DNA from: Theocolax elegans
Lineage: Eukaryota; Arthropoda; Insecta; Hymenoptera; Cerocephalidae
Assembly: GCA_026168455.1 (NCBI GenBank)
Contig: CM047425.1
Coordinates: forward strand, 41,932,711 to 41,996,710
DNA: 64,000 nt
Direction: 5' to 3'
The position numbers and the translations under genes were made by a program. Shown here piece by piece: positions 46,341 to 56,447 of this stretch. The notes below the pieces were generated by a model that was given only the letters and a program-made list of their open reading frames with translations, had not been told where the DNA came from and searched no databases. How positions within the stretch are numbered: position 1 is the first letter of the stretch; each line of letters begins with the position of its first letter.

Positions 46341-47375
46341 GCGTGCTCGGGTGAAATTAATTAATTTTTATAATTAATAAACCGTTAGGTCGCGTTGCCC
46401 AATACCGCGTACACAAGTAATTTATTTTAGTTAGCGCGAACTGCGGGCTGTCGCCACGAACACGAGTTCGCTGGGACGAACGGTGTGGAGGATTCGGGCG
46501 ATCCTCTTTGCCTCGACACGATATATAAATTAAATGAACGTCGGCGGGAGCGGGGAGAATAATAAATAAACTCAATTGATTAAAATAAAAATAAAAGAAA
46601 TGTTTATTTTAATAATTTAATTTAACAATTGGCCATCCAGGCCGTGTGCCGCGACAAATGTAGCATCGCGCGGGCGGAAGTCCTGGGAAACCTGTCGGAT
46701 CGAGATCCACGCCTGTGACAGGTTTCACTCCCAGGAACCGCTGTTCGAGTACCATTGTACCCGAACACACTCCCGATGTACACACACACACACACACAAG
46801 GGAGGGGGGAGGGTCACGATAGTAAAATCAGTTACTCACTGGTGACGCTCCTCGGGGATGGCCCAGCCGATCCTCGGCGACTGGTCGACCTCCTTGACAA
46901 GGGGACGACTGGTGGTTGAGGTGGTGAAGGCGGCCCTTGCCGTGGCGAGTGAGTCGCGATCCGCGGTATCACACGCGCACGACCCCGTCCTTTGATACAC
47001 ACACACACAAAACTACACGGGATACACGTGTTTATCCACCCGGGTCTCCGCACTTAGCCCTGCTCCGGAACAAACGTTCACAGAGCTTAATACAGAGATG
47101 GGTGGAATGCACTCTCGGTACTCACGAGCACTACAATTCGGGTATACAATATAATAATCCGTCCCGATCGACGGATTATTACACACTGATTAGGCGATCG
47201 CCTAATTTCTCGAAAAAGGGATGGGAGTGGGGAAACTCACACACTCTTTCGCGCTCCCATCCCTACTTATAGTCGCGCGCGTAATTGTACTTTCGTAGAA
47301 AAATAAACAAGTGTCGTCGGGTGGCCTTAACATACGAAAGGCTCCGACGACCTACAATTCGCTAATTTAAATACT
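46341..47375. other. GC-rich non-coding region dense in hairpins
   Basis: Contains at least six strong stem-loops: CCTGGGAAACCTGTC (46,682-46,696) with its partner to 46,735; GTTCGAGTAC (46,743) with GTACCCGAAC; TAATAATCCGTC (47,152) with GACGGATTATTA; an 18-bp perfect palindrome centred in GGCGATCGCC (47,189-47,206); GGGATGGGAG (47,218) with CTCCCATCCC; GTCGTCGG (47,313) with CCGACGAC. A (CA)n run lies near 46,780. It lies downstream of the gag-like gene on the minus strand. Probably part of an LTR or untranslated region of a Gypsy-type element. Confidence 0.6.
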
Positions 47376-47533
47376 CTATTCGTCGTAAATAGATTGTGTG
47401 ACGATTTCCGTCACAAAGCCCCCCCCCCTAGACTCCACTTCCCTCGGGAAGGCCGAGTCGAAAAAAAGGCACAATCTATCCACGACTGCGCGCTGTACGC
47501 TTCTATCCTTATTGTCGGGAAGGAATACGGTCC

Positions 47534-49105
47534 CTAAGGATCCGGACAACCTCCTGCCCCATTTCTCATGCAACGTCGAAAGGGAGTTGGCGGCGGCCTC
47601 AACAACTGACGACATTCCCTGAGAATGTCCGTCTCGTTTCTGGATTGGTCGGCCGTCGCCGGTGACCCAGCCGATGAAGCCCGTACTTCTGGGACAGTAC
47701 GGTGTTCGGACCCAACCCCCCGTTTCTGTGTCGGCTTTGTAGGTGGTCTAACCACGCTCGTAGAGGCGTCAACGTCCATTGGGTTGGGTCGTTGCAAGCC
47801 ACTAGGCCCAGCCTTCGGTGACTGCTTCTTACGAGGTTTTGAGGACGGGGTGTCCGTCGTTTCCTTCCCGACTGATGGTTGGGCAGGGACTGGCTGAGCA
47901 CCGCTCTCTTCTCGTCCCTGCCGTGATGATCCGGCTGCTGACTCGTTGGCTGAGGGAGTAGTTTGACTCTCTTGGTACTCCCTCAACTTCTGGTCTGCCT
48001 TAGCTTGGACGACAGCACTGAGGGCAACCTTCACCTGTTCGAAGGTCTGCGTGCTATCTAAGCCGAAGTCAACAGCCTGGCGGCGAGTCGCCTCTTCTAC
48101 CCGGCGACCCACCACCACTTCCGCATAAAAGGGCTTGGGCCCAGAAGGCTTCACAAACGAGCTCTTCTTGGGTCCTTCCCTGCGGGTGGGCGTCTCCATC
48201 CGCCGCTTTTTAGACTCGTTCTGACTGGCCCGTTGTTTCGATCGCTTCGGTCTCTGCTAAGTTACAGGGACCTTGGCAACCGAAACCTGGGAAGCAAACG
48301 TCGAGAACGGTGAGTATCCCCGCTCTTGGATCCAGATGGCATAGGATCGAGAGCATTTTGGACACTCGCTCACTGCCACACCTCGACGGCCGCAATTGAA
48401 ACAGTATATCGATTGCGGGGCCGCGCACTCCCGGTGGCTGTAATCCATCGCCCAGCAGTTAAAGCAAGCCAATTTAGGCGGATCTACCGACCAATGGAAA
48501 GGTAGAGGAACCAATCGACGGAGGACGATCCCCCTAGTAATGACTGGACCGGATGACGATGATCCAGCCTTGGCTCGTTCCGTCAGGGTCTCGACCCCCA
48601 CATCGAGTTTCCCTGCGGTTGATGGGACTATGACGGACACAACTCCCACCCTCAAGCACGAGCTATCCATCACTTGGGGATTTGCTGGGACTCCTGACTC
48701 ATAGTCATCCATCGTCAACTGCCGTCTGCCGCTACTCTTCTTTTTCTTGCGGCGTGGGCGATTATCGGCGGCGGCCTTTTGCCGCTCCCGTTTTGCCTCG
48801 CGTAGATCTTCTACGTAGTCGGCAGGGTAGATATTGGTGGACGACCCCAGTGCTAACACCGCAGGAACGTCTACCTCCATCTGCTCCACCTGGGTCGTAT
48901 CACCTGATGACGGGATATCAATCGTCGAGGTCCGGGATGTTCCTTCCATCTCGATGAGTACTTCATCGATTTCCCGCATGGACTGGTCACATTCAGCGAG
49001 TGGGTCATCAACGGGCACGTCGAGACAGTCGGAGGCCACGCCGACTACCTCTTCGGCTACACCCGACGTCGGAGTGTCTTCCCCAGCAGAATGATCGGAG
49101 GCGAC
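47534..49105 (-). pseudogene. Gag-like protein with two zinc knuckles, one in-frame TAG
   Basis: A single minus-strand frame runs from about 49,105 to 47,534. It is interrupted only by TAG at 48,257-48,259 (next codon CAG). No ATG begins the frame; the first internal ATG is at about residue 21 of the longest open part, MREIDEVLIEMEG. A basic region (RRKKKKSSGRR) is followed by CFNCWAMDYSHREC and CFNCGRRGVAVSECPKC, zinc knuckles of the type seen in insect Gypsy gag proteins. After the stop comes a Pro/Ser/Lys-rich segment. Pol is absent nearby. The TAG may be a mutated CAG. Confidence 0.6.
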
Positions 49106-49211
49106 GATGGATCAACACCGTCTCCTGCCTCCAGGTCTCGGTTCTGGTCTATCGGGGAGCTGAAAGAAAACAAAAGGTTAATTAGTCATAATTAAAAGTA
49201 AATTACGAATA

Positions 49212-51002
49212 GACAGTATACTTTATGTAAAGCACCTTCTACGAAGGTGTCAACATTCGCAAGTATGGTTTCCAATCACACTTTCAAAAATGTTATCTGA
49301 TAAAAAAATCTTTAAGTATTACTCCCATCCTATTTCTACTTATATTTTGCTTAAACTCCATAAAAAGTTTCTTCAATAGAAGGTACTGCAGTCAAATATC
49401 GACAAGTAATTTTAATTAAATATTTATATATTTTTTTTTCTTAAACTTCATAAAGTTTCTGCAATAGAAAGTACTGAAATCAAAGCGGAATTATCGACAA
49501 GTATTTTTTACGATACCATAGATTTATTTTAATTAAAATTTATATATTTTGCTTAAACTTCATAAAAAGTTTCTGCAATAGAAAGTACTGAAATCAAAGC
49601 GAAATAATCGACAAGTATTTGTTACCATACAATACATTGCATTTTTTGTAATTAAACTTTTATATATTTTGCTTAAACTCTATAAAAAGTTTTAATTAAT
49701 TTCCATAAAACTGATAAAAAGAAAACTTCTTTTTTTTATTCTCTTTAAATAAACAATGTATATCCTTCCCGTGCTTTTCATTAGTAGATACGAAATTTTA
49801 TAGAATAATAATAATTTATTTGTGAAAAATTCATTTCTGCATAACTAATGAAAAGTAATTTCTCTCTTTTTTATGCTCTTTAAATAAAATAATGCTTGCA
49901 CCACGCGTTGGATTGCCATCTTACTTTTGAATTATACGTCTGATTTGAATTAAATAGCGTATTGCATGTGCATATTTATATATCAAAGACTTAGAAATAT
50001 TTTAAGTTTTTTCTTATTAAGTAAAATTTATAAGATTTATATAACGAAATTATATCTTTCTAATGAGGCCTATATGTCGACACAGCGATTGATTTTGATT
50101 TGCTTTTGCAGTGAAATGAAGCACTAGTACTTGATAACAATTTTATGGTAAAATAAGAAATGGATATAATAAATACATTTTCGTTTAGATGTAAAACATT
50201 AGAATGCTTTATTTGACCATATTATTTTACATGATAACCTACTAAATACCATCGATATAAGAGGATATTAGTAGGTCAAAAGTAACTCGACTGAAATACT
50301 TAATCAATGATGGTGCAAGTATTATTTTATTTAAAGAGCATAAAACAGAGAGAAATTACTTTTCATTAGTTATGCAGAAATGATTTTTTCACAAATGAAT
50401 TATTATTAATCTATAAAATTTCGTATCTACTAATGAAAAGCACGGAAAGGATATACATTGTTTATTTAAAGAGAATAAAGAAAAGAAGTTTTCTTTTTAT
50501 CCGTTTTATGGAAATTAATTAAAACTTTTTATAGAGTTTAAGCAAAATATATAAAAGTTTAATTACAAAAAATGCAATGTATTGTATGGTAACAAATACT
50601 TGTCGATTATTTCGCTTTGATTTCAGTACTTTCTATTGCAGAAACTTTTTATGAAGTTTAAACAAAATATATAAATTTTAATTAAAATAAATCTATGGTA
50701 TCGTAAAAAATACTTGTCGATAATTCCGCTTTGATTTCAGTACTTTCTATTGCAGAAACTTTATGAAGTTTTAGCAAAAAAAATATATAAATATTTAATT
50801 AAAATTGCTTGTCGATATTTGATTGCAGTACCTTCTATTGCAGAAACTTTTTATGGAGTTTAAGCAAAATATAAGTAGAAATAGGATGGGAGTAATAATT
50901 AAAGATTTTTTTATCAGATAACATTTTTGAAAGTGTGATTGGAAACCATACTTGTGAATGTTGACACCTTCGTAGAAGGTGTTTTATATAAAGTATACTG
51001 TC
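49212..51002. mobile_element. Foldback transposon with two 692-bp inverted arms
   Basis: The left arm 49,212-49,903 and right arm 50,311-51,002 are near-perfect reverse complements around a 407-bp unique loop. Outer ends read GACAGTATAC and GTATACTGTC, and TA lies on both sides (49,210-49,211; 51,003-51,004). Each arm holds about three degenerate tandem units of about 110 bp containing TTTCTGCAATAGAAAGTACT. No frame in the loop is credible. TA borders suggest a Tc1/mariner-type mobiliser, by inference. Confidence 0.9.
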
Positions 51003-51067
51003 TAGAGGCACGAATACAACGTGGAATATTTAATAAATAAATAAAAAATTTCTGTTGATATCTATAA

Positions 51068-51132
51068 AATACTTGCCGTTACTATTTTGATTTCAGTACT
51101 TTCAATTGCAGAAACTTTTTATGGAGCTTAAT
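51068..51132. repeat. Stray copy of the foldback arm unit
   Basis: GATTTCAGTACTTTC and TTGCAGAAACTTTTTATGGA recur here, just outside the element's right end, in the same orientation as in the right arm. Confidence 0.6.
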
Positions 51133-51226
51133 ATTATACACACACCAAGATCTAAATAAATATCTAAATCGCTAAATTTAGGGAGCAGATAAGATAATGA
51201 GTCTTTCTTGTTTGTTAAATCTCGAC

Positions 51227-52120
51227 AGCGCTAAAGTACTTTTGCGCCCGCCGGTTGCTAAAGGGATACTTTAGGCCCTATTTTTAGGGCGCAAAAACGC
51301 GAAATTCGTGTGTGTTAAAACAAATTTTGCTTCTAGACATTCTGACGTAAGATTTTCTGCTGTCAGAATCCCTTGTCAAAATTTTGGCCAGGTTTAAAGC
51401 AAAAATGATAAGACCAATGTAAACAAAAAAAACACCAAAATTTGAGAAAAAAATTTGTTCTCGAGTTTTTTAGAATTTTATCGCTAATATAATGTATACT
51501 TAAAAAAATATAATGTACACTCAAAATGTGAAGCAAAGCGAAGAGAATAGTTGCACTTTAAACAAGTTACTTTTAGTGAAAAAAATTTTTTATCTACCTT
51601 ATAAACTGCAAATAACGCCTGAAATGAACGAAAATTTACGATTTGTTACTTTTTTGATACATTTACGATGGCCATATAGATCCCGCCATGTATAAGCTAT
51701 ATGGTAAGATATTTATGTTTATCAAAGAAGCTATAATATATAAGTTATTGTGATGATTCAAGGTTACTTATTTGATAAATTAACAATAATTTGAAAAAGC
51801 GTGTATTATTCAAAAAATACTGATTTAAACACCAACTATTTTCTTCACTTTTCTTCATATTTTGAACATAGATTATATTTGCAATAACATTCTGAAAAAA
51901 AAGAAGTAAAAGTTTTTTTTTTAATTAATATTGGTGTATTTTGTAGTATTAAAATTGGTTTGGTCATTTCTCCTTTAAATCTGGCCAAATATTTGACCAG
52001 GGATTCTGAAACAGCACAAAATTCTACATCAGAGTATGTGGAAGCAAAATTTTTTCAATGCGAATAACAAACACCATCGCATTGTAAAGTCGCTAAAAAC
52101 TTTGTACGCTTCAGCGCAGA
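51227..52120. mobile_element. Imperfect inverted-repeat element
   Basis: The segment at about 51,330-51,410 (TTGCTTCTAGACATTCTGAC, CAGAATCCCTTGTCAAAATT, TTGGCCAGGTTTAAAG) is matched inversely at about 51,965-52,070. The GCGCTAAAGTAC end near 51,227 is matched more weakly by its inverse near 52,110. The interior is AT-rich and non-coding. Confidence 0.6.
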
Positions 52121-52559
52121 AGTGAGATATTTTTTTCGTATTGTTCCTATAAACTATGTTCAAAAAAATTTTTTTGCTTTACTTATTGATTAATCAAATC
52201 CATCTATTTTTAATTTATATTTTGTGATTATTCAAACTTAAAAATGTCTTAGCAATGAATGTCTTAGTCTGAATGTTTTAGCAATATACACAAAATTTTC
52301 CAAATTTTTAAATTGATTATTTAAAATTACAATGTTTGCGTTGAAAGTTTATGACTTATTTACTAATAATTAGCATCTAAAAAATGTCTACTCAATTATT
52401 ATTAAAAAAATTATTATTTCTTAAAAAATCAAAACGCTATGCCCTTGCTTTTGTTTTAAGGTACCTGTTATGAATATTTTTAGATTTTTATTTAATATAT
52501 TAATTATAATATTTATGTTAAAAGGTGTAGATCCGTGTAATTTGGATCTGACATTTCGT

Positions 52560-53240
52560 TCAGGAAATTTCAGTTAAATTAAAAAAGTTTATTCACACCC
52601 TTAACCCAAAAGAGTAAAAACTGAACCTTAAATGAGTAATTTGATTGACTCTACTACTAAAGTAATGACTTTACTACTCTTTAAGTAACATTAAAAATCC
52701 CAAAACAACACCTTTTAAACGACTAATTAACTAAAGTTACTCTTTGAACAGTGCAAAATATAAAAATTACTCTTTACAATAGGGTAAAAAGTAAAAATTG
52801 TCCTTTAAAGAAAGAAGAAAGTGGAACTATTGCTCTATTGAAAAGTATAAACTAATATAATCTGAATGGACTTCCCAGCTACTTGAGTTAATATTGTACT
52901 ATTTATTACCAATAACTGGAGTTGTAGTGAATTTTACCATGTTTAAACAATTCTTAATTTATATCCACTAGACTGGAGTCACTGGGAAGTCTATTGAGAT
53001 TATACGCAAACTATCTTATATATGTAAAGTTTCTATTTCACTTCATGAATATATGCTCTCGAGAGACTTTCTGACAAATAAATAAAACTAAAACAAACCA
53101 ATTGATAACAATTCATCACATGATAGCTTGCATATAATCTGAATGGACTTCCCAGTTACTCGAGTAATACATTCCAATCACTGGAGCTGTAGTGAATTTC
53201 ACCATGTTTAAACAAAATCTTGTAACATGTATGCCCTATC
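52560..53240. repeat. Repeated modules with an inverted internal copy
   Basis: A segment starting TAATCTGAATGGACTTCCCA occurs at 52,857 and again at 53,135 in direct orientation, each followed by AGTGAATTTTACCATG-type text. An inverse version (GGAGTCACTGGGAAGTC) lies at about 52,975. Confidence 0.6.
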
Positions 53241-53336
53241 TACATAACTTTTGGTTTTATCGGTTTCATCATAAAACATTTTAACAAATTATGGATGTCC
53301 AACGTACCAAAATTTTAATTTACACATTTGTGAACT

Positions 53337-53738
53337 TTGTGTGACTTTGACTGCAATGTGCAAAGCATTGTATCGACAACCTTCCTATGATTATAAAAAA
53401 TTAATTTTTAATCAGAATAATTCAGAAAATTTAAATTAATAAAAAATTTGTCACAATAAATGAATGTTGAAACTTTGACTGCAATGTGCAAAGCATTGTA
53501 TCGACAACCTTCCTATGATTATAAAAAATTAATTTTTAATCAGAATAATTCAGAAAATTTAAATTAATAAAAAATTTGTCACAATAAATGAATGTTGAAA
53601 CTTTGACTGCAATGTGCAATGCATTGTATCGACAACCTTCCTATGATTATAAAAAATTAAAAAAATTAATTTTTAATCAGATTAATTCAAAAAATTTAAA
53701 TTATTAAAAAATTTGTCACAATAAATGATTGTTGAATA
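53337..53738. repeat. Three-copy minisatellite, 128-bp period
   Basis: Units start CTTTGACTGCAATGTGCA at 53,345, 53,473 and 53,601. The first two are nearly identical. The third has an AAAAAATTAA insertion and a few substitutions. Confidence 0.9.
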
Positions 53739-54376
53739 CTTTATACTTTGATATAAAACTATAACAAAACAAAATGCATGTCAACAGAGAGTACTGAGCT
53801 GACAGTAGCAGTATAATATAGCGCCCTCTCCCTGCCACATCTAAACTAAATGTCCTGCCAATCGTTGGGACCTCTGTACGCGTTGTTTGACCGGCTGGCG
53901 CCTCACACTCTTTGTATCTCACACATCTCCCATATCGCTATCTCTTTTCGCTTTCTATAGACATATATATATACATAGGGAGTTGAAAAAAAGGAAGAAG
54001 CAAAAATTGAGCAAAGGAATTCAGCAAGCAATATCTTTGGCATCGATTTTCTTGATTATGCGTGAATGAATTCGGACAAAACTTGTTGTACAGTGAGGGT
54101 TAGCAATAAGGAAAGAAATGCGTGGCACAAAATAAATAAGTAATATTGAAGTGGTTAAAAAGTAAAAATCTGGGGGGGGGGGTAATTAGCTGTATATAAT
54201 GGCTCTCGCGCCTATACTTGCGTCAGGCGCTATTGCGCCTTTTGATAAGGGAGGATTGCCCATTCACTCACACACAAGTATTCTCAAACATTACACTCTC
54301 AATGCATAGCATACAGTTACCAGGCCCAACCTTCGATAACTGTTCTCTTGCGAACCGATACGTAATCCTTACTGCT

Positions 54377-55893
54377 CTACTTGACAACCCGAGGTGGTAC
54401 ATATCTTTTTACATCAGATATATGTACCTTGGTCCGTTTCCGACCAGACTCTTCTAGTCTCAGAATTACTGGAGATAGTACTTCTTTAACTTCGAAGGGT
54501 CCGTCATACTTTGGTGCCAGTTTAGCAGATATGCCCTTTGCACCTTGGGAAAGCGTTCGGCACTTCCTCATGACTAGATCTGCCACCTGAAACGAGGCAA
54601 TACGTCTGTTTCTGTAGTAAGTCTTTTCTTGGCGTCTTTACTCCTCGTCAATGTATTTCTTGACTGAGTCGCGTAGAGTATCAAGTCTTTTAAGTCGATC
54701 TAGCCATACTACAGGGTTGTCCAGGATCTTTAAGTCCTGTTTTTCCACTTCCCTGCGGAGACTCTTTACAGGTTGTGGATGACGAACGCAGGTGAGACTT
54801 TTGTACTTGACTGCATTGCCGTGTTTATTGCATGGCGAAATTCGTGCAAGTGTGTGTCCCACCCACGATGATCCGAATCCACAAACGTCGCAATCATCGT
54901 TTTTAACGTTCTATTAGTTCTCTCCTCCGGGTTGGCTTGTGGTCGGTAAGGAGGGGTTCTGACATGTTTTATGCCATACTTCTCCAGCATTCGCGACATG
55001 ATGCCGTTGATGAACTCAGTCCCATTATCCGTTATTAGGAAATCTGGTGTTTCCCAACGGAAGACTACGAGTTCCTCGAATGCTTTCGACACCGACTTAC
55101 CGGTCACCGTACGTAATGGTGTGAGCTCTATCCACCTTGTAAACAAGTCTTGAAATACTATGATTTATTTGTATTGACTTTTACTACGTGGAAGCTCCAT
55201 TACGTCTGCTGCCACAACAGCCCAGGGTCTCTCAATGTTCCGTTTACCCATCAAGCCTTGAGGACCTGCTTGAGACGTCTTATAGCTTTGACAGAACAGA
55301 CACTGTAAAACAAATTGGCGGGTATTAGGCATATTAGGAATTGGATAAGAATCACGTTTTGTGACTGCATTAAGGTCTCGAAAATCGACACAGAAGCGAT
55401 AACTTCCTTCGTCCTTGCGAACAATGACCGGAGCAGTTGACCAATCACTCGCACTCGGTTCAATAATGTCCTTGTCAAACATCTTTTTGACCTCATTCTG
55501 GGCAAATTCGAGGACCTTGGGAGACATACGTCTTGGCTTATGACGAACCGGTCTTGCACCAGGCACAACCTCTATATAGGGGTCCGTTAACGTCGTAAAG
55601 CCGTGGACGTCTCCCGAGGACAAGAGTAGGCTTTCAACTAACTCTTTGACTTGTTTCCTTTGGTCGTCCTGTATCTCAATTATACCAGCACATTCTTCAG
55701 GTCTCCATTTAAACTTGTACTGTTCGACAACATCTGATCTTACCAGAGAGACCATGGCGCCAGGATCGAAAAGTGCTTTAAAGTCCTTTCCACCGAGTCG
55801 TACCAAAAAGAATAGCCGGTTATTCGATTGAATTCCAGCACTTATCTGATCGATTTGACAATCGTCGTTAGAAGTCGATGCCGTGTGCGTCAT
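54377..55893 (-). pseudogene. Gypsy pol remnant: protease, partial reverse transcriptase, integrase
   Basis: The protease region reads ALFDPGAMVSLV, in which the usual DTGA/DSGA triad is DPGA. The reverse transcriptase starts with DIIEPSASDWSTAPVIVRKD and YRFCVDFRDLNAVT, PIPNM. It then jumps to FCQSYKTSQAGPQGLMGKRN, so the palm with its YxDD motif and RNase H are missing. TAA 55,165-55,167 breaks the frame just before the integrase core (FTRWIELTPLR, DNGTEFINGI, NPEERTNRTLKTMIA: the D, D and E residues are visible). A frameshift near 54,790 precedes VKSLRREVEKQDLKILDNPV and the C-terminal KYDGPFEVKEVLSPVILRLE. Confidence 0.8.
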
Positions 55894-56447
55894 TTTAGAC
55901 GTACTTGGTACGGCATCTGCCCCCCCCCTGAACTGTACTTCTCGGCAACGAGTTTGTACGGTTCATGTTATGCACAACATCGACAACTACCTTCTCCACC
56001 GAGGGCTCGTTGTTGAGGTCAATTTCTATCTCCACCAAGGGTTTTTTGTCCTCTTTACTAGGTGTGTCACAACGGGGTGACGATGAGCAACAACCAAGGT
56101 CGTTCACTCCGATGGTGCTAAGCGGCTGAGATAACGATCTCTTTACGCCTTCTTCGCCAATTATTTCTCTGCTACCAGAGTGTATTTGCCTTTGGAGTTC
56201 CTTAGCCCAATATTTAGCCTCACGCTTTTGCTGGTCTAATAAGGTTCCTTGTCCTGTTTTACCTTATAAAACTCGGGTGAGATTGACAGGTTGTGTTCTA
56301 AGAACTTTTCCATCTGTCGAATCCCCTGAACATTTAGGATCCTTACACTCAGACTTACTTTCAACACCAACTTCGGTCTGAGAGTGAATTTGATCTCCAT
56401 TAAGGACTTTAGAGAAGTCAGCAAATGATTTGTTAGACTTCTTAAGG
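55894..56447 (-). pseudogene. Gypsy spacer between gag and protease, right part decayed
   Basis: Minus-strand text includes EAKYWAKELQRQIHSGSREI and a Ser/Glu-rich run, with stops and a C-run near 55,920. It ends at the target duplication of the Mutator-like element. Role unassigned. Confidence 0.45.

Noticed and set aside
46832..47272. Proline/arginine-rich frames on both strands
   Set aside because: They overlap strong hairpins in GC-rich non-coding DNA and match no family.
47376..47615. Minus-strand frame with a serine-rich start, and its shadow at 47,398-47,622
   Set aside because: A frame overlapping the end of the gag-like gene. Composition suggests a shifted reading of that gene, not a separate one.
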